This document shows, piece after piece, positions 33,850 through 47,575 of a stretch of 64,000 bases of DNA. The notes under the pieces are model-generated. The model saw nothing but the letters and a program-made list of their open reading frames with translations. It did no database searches and was not told the origin of the DNA. Each line of letters starts with the position of its first letter. Within the stretch, counting starts at the first letter, position 1. The stretch covers positions 7,697,207 to 7,761,206 of the forward strand of contig OZ234496.1 of assembly GCA_965153455.1 (NCBI GenBank), read 5' to 3'. Origin of the DNA: Sphagnum compactum. Taxonomy: Eukaryota > Bryophyta > Sphagnopsida > Sphagnales. The position numbers and the translations under genes are program-made.

Positions 33850-36797
33850 TTAAAATAAATTATTTTCCAACATTCATTAATTTATTTAGTTCATCATTTA
33901 TTATGATTATAAGAAAAGAAACACAAAACAAACCCAAAAAAAAGTAAAATTTTAAAATATATATTAAAAGAACCTTGATTTATGAAAACTAACTTGTGAC
34001 AACCGCCTTTGAAAATTGGTGGTTCCAAATTCTATGAGACTTGTCGATCCTAAAAATTGCCTAATCGAATTTTTTTCTAAAATTTGAAGATCGAGCTGAT
34101 TCTCAAAATGGGAAATTTTTGAAATAAATAAAATGGGATGATTTTGAAAACTTGCCCCAAAAACTAGAACTGATGGTTCTCGCAAAAAAATGAGAACCGC
34201 CCAACATTAGTTTAAACCTCATTCTTCAAATTTCTAAACCATGTGTTTTTGGTTTGGCATGCTTTTTCAAATTCAAGAACCCACATGCCAAGTTCAAAAA
34301 TGGGGTTTGGTTCCATGTAAAGCAAACACATGAAAATGGTTGCTCTTGATTGGTCAGCTTTGATGTTGGACCTAGGTGATTGCATTTAAATAGTCTCTCT
34401 ATCTTATATTGTCCCATTTGTCATGTTTATGGGCAAGGATTGAGAAATAATTAGTACAATATGTTAGATGTGATAAACATTTATAGAAGCCCACATAAGG
34501 GGTATGGATGGAACTACTCTATAAAACTTAAACATGTGTTCAAGAATTGTTATATATAATTTTGATTTCAGTTATGGTTCTAGCAAAAGCCTAGTTCCAT
34601 AGTTTGAGTAATGTGTTGAATCCACCAAAAGGATGTCAGATTGCATCTGGCTCACAAGAACATGAACCCCTTAGGTTTTACATTGCAAATGGGGAACTTG
34701 CCAACATTGATAAATAGGTATGCACATGAATTTTCTTCAAAGGACCAATAAAAATATATGATCAACGTTAATTGGCCAATGAATATCATTGGCGAATGTG
34801 GTGACATTTGATTGATCTTCATTATAAATTGTGCAATGTGTTATGTTTATAAGTTGGATGGGGAAATATTGGACGTGATAGACACCAATAGGGAGGCAGT
34901 GTGGTGGATCTGCCCATATGGGGTGTGGTGGATCTGCTCTAAAGCAGACACATGAGAAGAAGACAATAAGTAATTGAATAAATCAAAATCTGCCCATTGC
35001 TGCTCTTTGATTTTTATTTGATTTCCTTCCCTCTTTGGTAACCTTATTGTCAGTCTTTGCTTCACTTTCATCATCGTCAAGAAGGCTCCACTTGGTTTGG
35101 TCTTTGGCAGCAATGACATCAAATTATGCTCACTCCAATGTCAGGAATAAGTCAAGATCTAGTGAAAGTCTCAGGTTGATGACTGTTGGGGCACAAAACA
35201 AACCAGTGCAATGGGCAGTCATTAGGAATCCCACCTGATATCCGGCCATTCTCAAAGGTTCAAAGATAAATATTGGCAGTTCTAAAAAAATGCAAAAAAC
35301 CAGTTCAAACTTTCGATATATAATTGCAGTTCTCTAAAAGCTCTAAGAACTGGTCAAATAAACTCCTACAAAACTGCCGTGTCTTTGCCGGTTAATATGA
35401 TCAAACCCATTAGTTCTTTGTGGGTTCTTGAAAAAATCAGAACCAAAGGTTCTTTTATTCTGAAAATTTTCAAAATTTTGAAATTGGAGGTTACTTGAGG
35501 TCCAAATTTCCAAAAAAGAATCGTACGAAAATTTTAATAGATAATAATTCTACCCAACACAACATGCAAACAAAGAACACAAAATAATGTGACAGAACCC
35601 TGTCTGTTAATATGAGAGCACGTTGAGTAAAATTTGAGAATGATGTGTAGAAACTCCAAATTCTTGCTAAAAAAAGCTGCATGCAACAACATGGAAGTAC
35701 TAGTTCACTGAGTCAACTCTTCAAAAGAATTCAAGAAACCAAATTGAACAAACTATAGTGGCCACATTTTTGTTCCTTTGCACCTACCGACAACAAGCCT
35801 TGAATGCTATTACAACATTTAAGTGTTAGTTCACTGAAGTTGACCCCTTAAACTAATTCAAGGCTCCCCATTCTTAACAATCTGATTAGCCATGTAGAGT
35901 TTTTTGTCAACCTGAGGCACAAGACTGTTCCACTAACCATTTTGAACAATAATATTATAACCCCCCTGTCTGTATACAGTCACAGTTAGGAAACTCCACC
36001 TCTGATCCACCAATTTTTCACGTCCTATTGGAGCTGCTGTTAAGTAATAGTGCTCCCACTTACACCTAAATTCTGCACACCTGCCAGCACTCCCATGTGC
36101 TCTTTCCTGCTTCTTTTGCTTCATTGTTTCTGTGAGCATTTCAATTGTCAGGAAATTAAGTTAACATCAGCCTTTGTATCGCAGGTTGACGACTTTCGAG
36201 GCACAACACAACCTGGCCAAAAGAACTGAACCGGCGAACAAAATCCCTAAACCATAAAAGCCTACACTATTGCAAAACCCTAAAAGCCTATACTCTACTC
36301 CTTACCCTAAACCCTGTACCCCCTGCAGAGACCCATGTCCTTGTTTCTGCTCATTTTGCTTCATTGTTTCTCTGCACATCAGTAAACAGTAGCCAGGACT
36401 CAAAAAGCCTAAAGGTGCATTCACACTTGGTGTCAGGGACTCTATTGTTGAGTCCCCTAAAACCATGCTAGTCATTCAGGACTTACACCCTACTTACCAT
36501 GAACATTTTATTGCAGAAAGAAAGTATGGCATTCAATAGGTGAGAGAGACACTCCACATTCTGTACATGTTGACTATGGCTTTTCCTCAATTGGATGTTA
36601 GTGAAATCAGCAAGCTTGAAGACACATTTCAATCTGGTGTCTCTTGATGATGATCCCAGGATGGTGTAGGCTTCAATTTTTTGTCTCCTTTCTGCAGAGG
36701 TTGCTGGGATGTATTTGGTTTCTATTTTCTCAATTACTAGACATGGTACTTGTTATTTTTTTTGTGTATGCTGAGAGCTCTGCCCCCACCACAACCT
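33850..36797. other. Spacer and 3' flank of the O-fucosyltransferase gene
   Basis: No coding sequence supported. Interstitial telomere-like words (CCCTAAA, near 36,245 and 36,305) occur in the last kilobase. The 3' UTR end of the downstream gene cannot be fixed. Confidence 0.6.
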
Positions 36798-39700
36798 TCA
36801 CTCAAGGTGGTCGTCACTACTCAAGTGAGACTCCCAGTTGTGTACATTTTCCACAGTGTCATCCTCAATGGTGGCAATGGACATTGAGTTCACATTGTGG
36901 TTGCCTGGCTTCATGCACAGGCACTCAGGGCTGGGATTTGTATAAAATGACTCTTCGGTACGCAACCGCTCTCGGCCTTTGGTCCCTTTGATGGGCCCAT
37001 GTCTTTTCCTTGGGGCACCTTGTCTGCACATCACAAACTCACGAAGTCAGTCTGCATGCCAAAAGCATAATGGACTAGTGTTGCATACAAATATATTTGC
37101 ATCATTAAATTATTATGTATTCAATGTTTTTATTTGAATGATCAAAGACAAGATACTTCCTACTATTGTGTATTAATTTTCAATTTTCAAATTGTAAGAA
37201 TATGTTTTAGGCTTCTCTAAATGTAACTAATTTTGACATTTTTTAAGGGGTAACTTTTGTTTCAAGTATGTGTCAAATATGTTCTAGAAAAAAAGAAATC
37301 AAATTTATTTAATGACATATTTGAATTTACAATTGCCTGTTTTGGGCATGAGACTAGTATTATGATTCTGATATTATTACTGGCAGTTTGGTGTTTTGGA
37401 AGAACAAAATTTGGAAGAAGTTTCATGCTTTTTTCCACAATGATTTTAAAGTAACATGCACCTCTCCATCCTCTGAACTTGATCAACAGTTACAGTGATG
37501 ATGATGCCATGAAAGCATTCAATGAGGCAAGGCTTTTGTCCTGCAAGTTTCCTTTTGTCACTAACTTGCAGATAGAATAAATCGAACTTTAAGCGCATGC
37601 TTGATAACATGTCCATGCTTCTTAGCAATGTTGAAGTAAATGAGTTGCTACATATGATGAGACTGACTTACCGGTTTTTATGCATCTGTGTGACCAGCTC
37701 CCTGAGCTCTGGGCCTTCTTCGAGCTCTCCTACATTTAGCTTGTCAAAAAGGGCTACAAGTGATTTCCTGCAACCAATGCAACCTCAAGCAATGATGAGT
37801 TGACTGCAAGCTCACTCAATTTATCACTGCACACGCTCAATTAGCTGGTCATTCCCACCAAATTTAGCCCCACATGCAGAAAGCTAGGAATGCTGGTTGG
37901 TGTGACTGCGACTACAATATCCTTATCCATCCTGATTGAGCTCAGCATTTACTAAATATGGTTGCTGACAGTTGGTAGAGCCTTAGCAAACACTCAAAAG
38001 TACCATACCCAAATCAGGTTTGTCTAACCATTTTGTTCCTGGTAATATGTAGAGGATTTTCATGAGCTGGACATCAAATTTCCTTTGCTTAATTTACTGG
38101 AGAGGTCAAAAGCTCCTCCATACCTATCTGGATTGATGGTCTTGCGGTGTCCTAAGAACCTACGATGACCCTCCACAGCACGTGCCATGTTTCCTGAGAA
38201 AGATGGCACAAACACATCGCTTTCCACTGACACAATGTAGTCAAGGGCTGCCATTTGAGAATCATGCTGCACAAATGGTGCAAGCTCCTCTGTAGATGCA
38301 ATTGTTTCCTGTGAGAAACTTCATGTGATGTTAGATTCATTAAAAAGCTTGATCAGGAGCATCATGTACAAGAGCTCAAGAATGAACATCCTGTAAGATA
38401 AAATTTACCAGTGCCTCCATAAACCAACATCAGGTCAAAGGTTATTCCTCAAGTTGTCAATTCAAAGTTCAAAAAACCATAAGCTCAATGGCATGTCAGG
38501 TGCTGTAAGTTGAAGTAACAGATGTCTTGAGGATTGTTCCTCATCTACTTGTGAAGAGACTTGTAATTGTGGTGTATATTGACTTCACCTTCTTCATTAC
38601 GTTTGGGAAGCGAGAGAAAAACCCAGCCATTCGCTCTTGGCCACCATAAATTTCTCCAGCTGCAACGTAGATGTGAGTGCTTTCAGGATAACCAAGAGCC
38701 TTCAAGAATATTCCAACCTCTGTTGGAGTGAGGGGACAAAATCCCTGTGATCTTTGATTAGCAGCATTTATCCTCTTAATCTTCCAATGAGGTGTATCCT
38801 GTCTGAAAACACAGAAACCAAGTCAGCAATCCCTAGACTAGGGAGCATGAACAAAACTTGCAGAAGGGGCACATCCACAATAAAAACAGAGAGCAATCAT
38901 GGACACTACACGGCAAATCCATAGTAAGGAAAATGTTAAGTACCTCATAGTTGTAAGCTCAAGAGCTTCAGTTTTATTGAGGCCATATGTGCAACCACTG
39001 AAGGCAAGCATATCCTTCTCATACCTTAGGTGCACTGCAATAAATGGTCCATTTGACCTCATTCTTTCCACCAGCTTCTGCTCACAAAATTAAGAATCCT
39101 CATCTTGTAAGTTCTCAAAGCCTCCTCTCTAAATATATCTATACATATATGACCTCCAGAGAAATCCATACCTGCGGGTACTGATTCCATGAAGTTTAAG
39201 CAGAATCTTAGGTTCTGGAGATACTGATTACATTAAGCTTAAGCAGAATATTGGGTACCTTTCCAAAAGCTTCAATATGAGGTGCAAATCGAAGTGCCTC
39301 ATAGTGAACTCGGCAACGTAATTTCTGGATGTCTGGTGGCAAGTTGTTGTTTGCAAGGCGTGAATCTGACTTTGCAGCCTTAATGATCTGCACCACATAG
39401 CCAGTCACACCATCTTAAGCATGACTACTAGGAATGCACAGGATTCAAGTAATTATGATTGCTCAAAACTACTAGGGGCAAGTGTGAATACCCAAGCCTA
39501 AGAGTACAGGAGGTTGATGGATTTTTGTCTCTTATTGCACTAGAGAAATTAGAACAGGGCCTACTATAGGGTTGGATGCTGGGTGTGCTACCAGAGATTG
39601 AGGCTACAACCTTTCATGAGTGACAACCTCACAAGATACTTGTATCAAAATATTTCAAGCTTATTGGACCACTATTTGGCACTTGCAATTGCTGATTCAA

Positions 39701-42107
39701 AGACTGTGATGGAGGATCTAGAGGAGTTCAAACAACATCCAAACAAAAAGATCAAACTATCTGGCACCATGTCTTCCTCAATTTCCACTCTCATGACTCA
39801 TTTGAATCACAGAGAATAGAAGTCAATCAGGAGCAGTAATAGTCTCTGCTCAACCATAGAAGGACCATAGCTCTGTTCACCTTTCCTAAAACATGGAGCA
39901 ATTCTGAGAATTACTGGGGCATTTCAGTAAACAAGACAAATGGATGAAGTTATGGGCTATTTGAAAAAACATAAGCATAGACTAGTGACCAAAGACAGAT
40001 GTGCATGACAGACCTTGTATCTACTCCAGAGACTGGCAATGTCCTCCTCATAGTACTTCACATTGGACCAGCTTTGGAACTCCTTCACAATTTTGGGTTC
40101 ATAGTGGAGGGCTTCAGGAAGCATCTTGATGATAGGCACATCTCCTCGTAATGACTCTATGAAGTGATAGACATCAAATACGTCTGAAAAGTTGCTGCAA
40201 AGTGATACATGTGGCTGTTAGAGACACATTGACGCACCTGTAGCTCTTAACCAGTAGGCAGTACAGATCCTCAGGAGACTTCATGATAGAGTGACTCTTT
40301 AGACAACAGTTCCAAGCTACTTTTCTAGATGTTTGCCTACAGCTGAGCTAGTGCATAGGTAATGAAGTGATGGTATCAAAATGCGTGTAAGGCAACCACA
40401 TGGGGCAAATCTCACCTAGAATCTTGCCAGAAAGATCTCTTGTCCAACTCTGGAACAACAAGAGTAGCATTCAATATGCGAGCCACTGCCACCATATCAC
40501 AGATCTGCATATTTGATCAAGATTTGAGAGGAGAAACCCTGATCTGCCAAACTGATTCCAAGCTTATGTAACAACTGCCCAATTAGGGAAAACCAGACAG
40601 TTTACTTGTGGCTTTAAACATTCCTCCACGAAGTTGAAGAAACTTCAACTATGAGGTAAAAAAACAAATTGCAGCAAAATTCTGGAGGTCAGAGAATTAG
40701 CCCAACCCCTGCTCTCATTTGGTTGAGTCCCCCATTAGTTGCCACCATGAGATAACCTCTAGATTTGCCAGGACCTGCTTAAGATTGCAAATGAGCAACA
40801 GCTCAGATAAATATCTCACAGAGCTCAAGAAAATTTGCCTTTGAAAATTGAGATCCCTATGTTCATCAATATGAAAAGCACTTGAAAAACACAAAGGAAT
40901 TGAATGGTGATATTGTTGTGTAGCTAGAATATATATGCTGCTTAAAATGCAGTGTAACTCTGAGGAAGCAATTTCATAGCCTGATTGCTGCCTGAGTCTA
41001 CATGAGGAACAGATTTGCTCGGTGCTCACTGGTGTATGAGGGGCTTGGGTCGACACATGGTACAAAACCTTGATCTGATGGAGGTTTCCAGAGCTGCTTG
41101 AAGCCCAACAAACAAGCATGGATCCACAAACTTGTGGGTGAAATAGAAGATGCAGTATGAAGATGCTCTGATGCAGTAGGATGTGCAACATCATTTTACT
41201 AAATTCTCCTCCTTTTCAATTGATGACCTAAGACTAGCAAATCATCAGAGTCTACAGTTTCTGGAAAGCAAACAGGAACAGTCTAGAAGTGGATCTTGAT
41301 CAAAATTAAGAATGTGCATGAGAAGTCTGTCAGTCTAGAGATCATCACCTTCTCGGCAAGTAAATTCCAAACACTATTTGTGACATCCAACTTTGTTGTT
41401 CGAGACAAATGAGGAGGTACAGAGTTTTGCTCCCAGCTTAATAGAGAAACCCTGCTCCTTATTCCCGTCTGGAAGCTCAGGCACAAAGAATTGAGTCACA
41501 TAGTGATTACATGCATTGTTAGTCTATAAGAGGAGTCCCACAATAATATTCCTGGATTTGTTCTGCATAATGAAAGCTGCAAACTCGTAGCAGCAACAGC
41601 TTGACAGGTCCTAAATTCATGGCGGTAAAGATGAGCTACTTCAGAGAGAGAGAAACAAGTCAAGACATAAACAAGCATCAATCCTAGCATAATTTCTCTC
41701 TAGGACTCCTCGTCTTCTGAGTTGCGCCTAGAGACAGATATTGCTGTTCAGGGGCAATTCTTCATGTCTACTCGGATTTGAGAGCCTTCTGCTTCAGGCA
41801 CTGAGATCAGCAAACTTTTTTGTTTTGGAGGTCTGACTGCAACAGATCGATCTCACATGACAACAGTCTATCTGTCGTCTGCTTTCAACTGAGCAAAGAA
41901 TGTAGTACTTACCTCGGAGATTCTCAAGGGAAGAACTTCAGGTTTGTGTCCAGAAGAACGCAGTTTTGATAGCAAGTCCGGAAACAATGTGTGCGTGGAC
42001 ATGAGCACTCCCACGGTGACGCAAATGTATCCAGTAAGCCATAGAAGGCGTGCCAGAATCTCATGCCGTCGAGCCTTCACCCTTCGGCTTTGAGCATGCC
42101 GTTGCAT
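36798..42107 (-). CDS. GDP-fucose protein O-fucosyltransferase family protein, 11 exons
   Basis: Complete gene, 526 codons plus stop. Exons (minus strand): 41913-42107, 41030-41093, 40707-40774, 40416-40504, 40014-40194, 39259-39387, 38944-39077, 38589-38802, 38124-38308, 37672-37767, 36798-37023. All introns are GT-AG and the phases close. The protein is a type II membrane protein: basic N-terminus, one membrane anchor (residues about 20-43), then a lumenal glycosyltransferase domain. Family motifs: LWKPP (66-70), [11 protein letters not shown] (99-109), [43 protein letters not shown] (258-266), [33 protein letters not shown] (381-395) and [12 protein letters not shown]. The plant family is Golgi-located and linked to cell-wall or glycoprotein fucosylation and adhesion; the substrate of this member is unknown. 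The C-terminal tail after the conserved ECLC is acidic. The start is the first ATG before the membrane anchor. The lumenal stem is short compared with many relatives. Confidence 0.93.
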
Positions 42108-42900
42108 GCTGAGCTTGAGCTTGCTTGCAGCACTGTAGTACTATTTTCTCCTCTCAAGGAAGAACTGACGGCGGAATGACAATAGGATGTCAGACGTAGT
42201 AGTATTTCTTTCCTCTCCCTCCGACAACGGACTTGTTGTGCAACACAATCCTTTTGTTAGGAAGGCATAGACAGCAATTGCGACAGAAGAAGATCAGAGC
42301 TGTGAAAGAAGATCAACAATGTTTGCGACGTGAAGATGCCGGAATTCTCGCGCCTGGTGTCCAGCAGGGAGAAGTTGCAGCTCGTCAGATCGTGTAAATT
42401 CTCCAAAGGATTTCTTCTTGGAAGGAAGCAACAATGACGACTTAGGCACTGTGACCGCACAGCAGCAACGACAGCAGCAGCAGCAGCTAGCCATTGATCT
42501 CATCAGACTCCGCGATAGTGTCTGAATCACTGCACTGGCCACCGCCGAAAGACGACAACAAAAAAGACTGATCAAGCTTGCAAGATCACAGATCTATATC
42601 ATTCAATTCAGCAAACATCTCCGCGATGTTCAATAGACAATTCTCTCAACAGATCAGCAATTGCAGAGATTGAAGCAATCGATTCCATACATGTACATCA
42701 TTGAATTTTATTCCTTCTTGTAAAATCTGAACAATCTTCTTCCGTTCTATTACTCTTTCTCATCGGAGAATCCATGGCTCACCCCCGGTCGGCCCCTTGT
42801 CAGAGCTCCAAATCAACAAAACTCATACAACAACTAAAATTCTCAAATTACCAAGAAACCAAAAGGCCAACAGAAACCAAAACAAAAAGAGTCTTCAGTT
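42108..42900 (-). promoter_or_regulatory. 5' flank or leader of the O-fucosyltransferase gene
   Basis: GC-richer than the farther flank. It has a (GCT)n-like run near 42,460-42,487 and a short open frame (42294-42575) encoding a Cys-run, which would lie in the 5' leader if transcription starts upstream. No ATG-initiated protein with a known domain was found, and the transcription start is not determinable. Confidence 0.35.
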
Positions 42901-43269
42901 CACTAAACTTCTTCCCATGCAAGACACAACAAATTATCTGGTCTCAAAAATTGAGTTGAACCGCACGAACGGCAATCATCGGCAATCCATTATTATGAAG
43001 ATGATTACGGTTGTTTTGTTTTGGTTTTTCTAATTATTTTTGTTTCCTAAAAAGCTTGCAACAGAATCGCGATGATCATCAGCAAGCAAGGAAAGTATAG
43101 AATAAGAATCCAACTGGAAACGAACAAGAAACCAACAAGCAAGTTGAACCTTCTTCGTCTTCTTCTTCTTCCTTTCTCTTTCTCTTTTTCCCTTTCACTT
43201 TCATTGCTTAGAGTGAAATCTAGACTCTATTATCAATTCTTGGTGCAGAAAATAATAATAATCCACCAT

Positions 43270-43495
43270 TTCTACCAGCAACAACAACAACAACAACAAC
43301 AAAACAATCAATCAAGAAGTCGTCATCAGAAGAAGAAGAAGTTAATATGAGAGAGAGAAAAAGAAGAAAGCTTTTGAGACCCTAAAAAAGACCAAAAAAA
43401 AAAAAAAAAACACCTTAGTTGATCAACAACAACAACAACATCGATAATTGTGCACCCACTTCTCATAAGAAAACACAACAACAAACCAAAGAAAC

Positions 43496-43530
<35 letters not shown>
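43270..43530. repeat. Microsatellite cluster: (CAA)n, (GAA)n, (GA)n
   Basis: CAA runs near 43,279-43,303 and 43,420-43,440, GAA near 43,328-43,342, a poly-A run near 43,397-43,412 and a GA run at about 43,499-43,530. Upstream flank of the O-fucosyltransferase gene. Confidence 0.9.
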
Positions 43531-43534
<4 letters not shown>

Positions 43535-43576
43535 AGAGAGCCACAGACCCACCGGATGTGGAAAGGGTATCTCTAG

Positions 43577-43740
43577 GGTAAGGAAACCCCATTCATTAAA
43601 GGTCTTCCTGGATTTGAGAGGCCCTTAATGGGGTTCCTCTCCCAACTTAAAGGGTCTATTAGGGGACCCGAGACCCACCTTTTTGGCCCTTGGCCACGCC
43701 CATGAATCTGGGAGTGACCCTTAATGGGGTTCCTCCCCCC
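43577..43740. repeat. Three short copies of CCTTAATGGGGTTCCT
   Basis: Direct copies at about 43,622-43,640 and 43,709-43,727 (87-bp spacing), and a diverged inverted copy at about 43,578-43,600. Confidence 0.7.
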
Positions 43741-44867
43741 CCAACGGAACGAACATTTTCAAATTTAGGAATCTTATAAAAGTGTAATGTACCCACCCTT
43801 TTTTTTTTTCCAAAAAAAAGGTACCTATTTTTTTTTATTCGAACAAATTTCATTATTAACCAACCCCCTTTAACTTTTTCTTTTGAATGGCACAAATGAA
43901 CAAATTCATTGCAAAGGGTGTAAAAAAAAATACTAGTTCTTTGCGGTTACCATAAAATAGGTGTCCTTCGTGCCTAGTGTCAAATTTACTAGAAAAACTT
44001 CTTAGATACATTAATATTAATTACTTGAATTCTAACAATTGGATATATATGGGTTTATGATGAATTTATATGAAAACATGACATAGAATATACGTTTAAT
44101 ATTACTATTTTTTTACATGGTATTATTTGGTTAATATTAAATTTGAAAAAATTATCAAAATAGCCTTTTAAAATCATAATTTCTGAGAAATAAAACAAAA
44201 ATGCATACCATAATCACAAGGAAAAAAATGGTGTAGTTTTTCAATTTTTTTTGGCATGTGTGAAAAAAAAAACCGTATTGATATGAGATGTTCAAAATAT
44301 GTTATCAATTGTTTTGATCATTATTATGAAAATTGAATATTTCATCAAATATTTTAGATATGAAATTTGTTGAATTTAGTTTGGACCAATTTGGATGAGT
44401 TCAATACAAAAATCATGAAAATACATGTCCACTTTTGGTCCACACTAAACAACCTCAAAGAGGATTCTTTTTTTTTCTCTTTTTTTCCCCCTTTGAACAA
44501 CAAAAATGAACAAATTCATTGCAAAGAGGATTTTTATTTTTTATTTTTAAATTTTTTTTTGGGTCATGTCTTTATGTTTCTTTAGTTGATGATGAAAATA
44601 CAATTTGTCACCAAAGAGAAAGAGAGGGTTAATATTATAAATTATTAACCCATATTTGGTCAAATGATATATGATCAAGTCATTTGCTCCAAAATAACTC
44701 GACAAGAAACTCCCCAAAATTAATTTTGATGATCAAATCTTACCTCTTTTATTTTAAATCATGACTTTAGTTTCTCTTGCTAATGGAAAAAACCAATTTC
44801 TATCCAAAAAAGCAATTAATGTTCTTTTTTTCAATTTGTGGTGTAGTTGAGGGTGGCAAATCATGCA

Positions 44868-45115
44868 CAAACTAATTTAGACAAATTTGGCTATTAACAA
44901 AGTATCCAAGAAAAACAATTAAACATCCTTTATATATTTTTGATTGCCCATTTGACCCATGTATAGAAATCTGGCAATTTTTTAGATGTTTTAGGACGGG
45001 GAAAAAATCCATTTTTGGCAATTTGTTTTTCAAATCATTATTTAACTTGCAACAAAGGTTCCAAAATGTTGCCCCAAAAAAAAAACAAAGATTGGCACAA
45101 AGGGGTGTAATCCAA
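44868..45115 (+). repeat. Copy of the AT-rich dispersed repeat
   Basis: Contains ACAAATTTGGCTATTAACAA, ATCCTTTATATATTTTTGAT, AAATCTGGCAATTTTTTAGA and GTTGCCCCAAAAAAAAAACA in the same order as the copies at 2841-3060 and 32,575-32,800. Confidence 0.5.
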
Positions 45116-47440
45116 TTGGTCAAATGATATCAAAATCATTTGATCCAAAATAGTGCAAAAACATTTGATGGAAGATGTAAGGACCTTGATATAAATTAAA
45201 TTCAAATTGTGACATATTTTACCTATGTGCCATTATATAAATGAAATTGTGTATTATTTTGTGTGTGCTTGATTTTTAAAACAAACAACAAAAGGGTAAG
45301 TAATTAAGTTTATTTTATTATAAACTCATTTGTTGTTGGTTGAATCAAATTAACTATCATTCAGGTCATTAGGTTAAGCCCGTCCATCACCAACCACCCA
45401 ATACTAGGGTTGCACAACTAGAGGTTGAAGGCTCAAAGTTGAAACCTTGGGGGAAGGTTAGGTCACCCATAATGGACCACCCTTATAGTAGTGAGTAGAA
45501 AGTGAGGTTGAAGAAAAGGAGGATACCACCATACTTGCGAGTCAGATTCAGCATAAATTAATTAAAATTGAATGTGCCTAAAATTTAAGAAATTTGCAAA
45601 AAAATTAGATTTTTTTGTTCAAAAATTTCATCAAAATGTGAGAATTTGAAATATATACATAATTGAATAAGAACCAATGTGATGAGTAGTACAAAACTTG
45701 ACAAAGCCACAAAAGAAGCTCGTGCTAAAGAATTGCCAAAACATTTGAACTTAAAATGAAGTACAAAAGTCATCAATGTCCTAAAAAAAATTATTATTAT
45801 TAGCACATGATTGCGGAATCCAAGAATTAGGTTCAAAAGTAGCCATACAAGGTTGAAAGAAAAAGCAATTTGATTAGAGTTAGTTGGCACTCTACATGTT
45901 TCCCTTTGTTGGCCCCCTTATACTTGGTAGAAAGGTTGGCTTAAAGGAAAGTACGTACACAAGCATTGCAAGCTTGTAAAGAGCAATTCAATCATTCATA
46001 GTTCGCAAAATAAGTGTTGTCTTTTTGTCTTTTCATTATAGAGGATACAAAATGACCATCTACGATAGGAGGCAAATACCCTTAAATAAAAACGGTTGTA
46101 AGAAATAACATGAGAAAGAACTTGAGGCCGCCAATTTATTTCTTAAGTACCAAAGTCTTGTAAATCACAATGACAAACATTTTGTAGTGATAAATTCCAT
46201 ATCATCAAAAACTATATCACCCAAATTAAGTGAGAAAATTACGAACCGAATCCAAATCCTTTCAAGCTTTCTTTGTTATCTACATTCTTTGGATTTAGGG
46301 TTGTTTAATGAAGAGGCTCCCCCTTCTTGTAAAAGAAAAATACTTGTCACTACTTGTCAACTACCAAAAAAAACATCTAAAAATGGGTTTGTTGGGTATG
46401 AAACGAAAAATTGTCAACACATATGGCACGACATGATGAAAGGTAACAAAAGTTTGTCAAAAAAGACAAATAGGTATTCAGGGAATTGGATGGTGAAATC
46501 ATCATTCATGAAAATCATCATCATCATTCGAAAACAAAAGTAAATGATACTAGGTTCGTGATTGGACTTTAACCTAAAGTTTAAGAGGGATGTTGTTAGT
46601 CTCCATGAATGTCAAGACTCAAGTTGGGGTTCTTGGAGAGGCAAAAAAAAGAGTCGTCTTATTAACCATGAGTACATTAAACTTATCCGGAACGTCACCC
46701 CCTGTCTTGACCCTCTCTTTCACGGCCGATCCCCTCTTTCAGTGGTATCCGCAAACTAATGAAATTTTATTAAATCTCACTATGAAATGCTGAGTTTAAC
46801 TCAGCATTTGATGCACAGAGTGACTCGAGAGTGAGTATAGTAAATCCTACAGGTAGGAGCAGTGAAAATATATGTAACAGCAGTGCAAGCGCTCAGGAAC
46901 AAGGAAAGACATGATGAAACTCACTCAATTTACGACCAAATTTGGTTGGAAAAACTGGTTGGTTGAGGTCCCAGTTATTTTGTTCTGTAAAATTCTCATT
47001 CCAAGTTACAGGTTTGATGCCCTATTATGCCGAAACTGGCCGTGCTCGCTCTCTCGCCCCCTAATCGATCGCCTGACTTTACTGATAACATTATTAAGTT
47101 GTTACTTTTGTGAGAGTTCCAAAGTCTAACCCTTTAAAAATGTACACAATGCACATGCATTATCGAGCATTATAAACCGTTCAGACCTCTTTATCTGGCA
47201 TAGATGTAGCCAAACACATGTCCACTCCAAAAAGTGAAAGATACCCACGCATGCATACATATCATGTCTTCTTCTCCATGACTTGACAAGGAAGTGATCC
47301 CTCCCTCGCCTTATTAAGATCTACTCACCCACAAGAGTAGATTAGTGGGGTTACCAATCCTATATTGTTGTTGTTTCTATCAATCACCTAGACTCATGGG
47401 TGCATCAGATGTTCCAAGTTCTTTTCCTTCTTTTCTAAGA

Positions 47441-47575
47441 CATTCATTGACCAATCACCCAAAACAAACAAAAAGTCTCCAAATTTTCTAAGTTTTTTCC
47501 TTTTGTAATATAGAGTCTCTCTCTCTCATTCATTGACCAATCACCCAAAACAAACCAAGAGTCTCAAAAATTTCC
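47441..47575. repeat. 86-bp-period duplication
   Basis: CATTCATTGACCAATCACCC starts at 47441 and again at 47527, each followed by AAAACAAAC and an AGTCTC word. Confidence 0.85.

Noticed and set aside
39583-39819. 78-codon plus-strand ORF
   Set aside because: Antisense within an intron of the O-fucosyltransferase gene; no domain.
40715-41194. 159-codon minus-strand ORF
   Set aside because: Runs through an intron of the O-fucosyltransferase gene in the wrong frame; the true exons are 41030-41093 and 40707-40774.
45360-45480. Possible tRNA-like sequence with GGTTGAAGG and GTTGAAACC words
   Set aside because: No A/B box pair at the right spacing and no cloverleaf.
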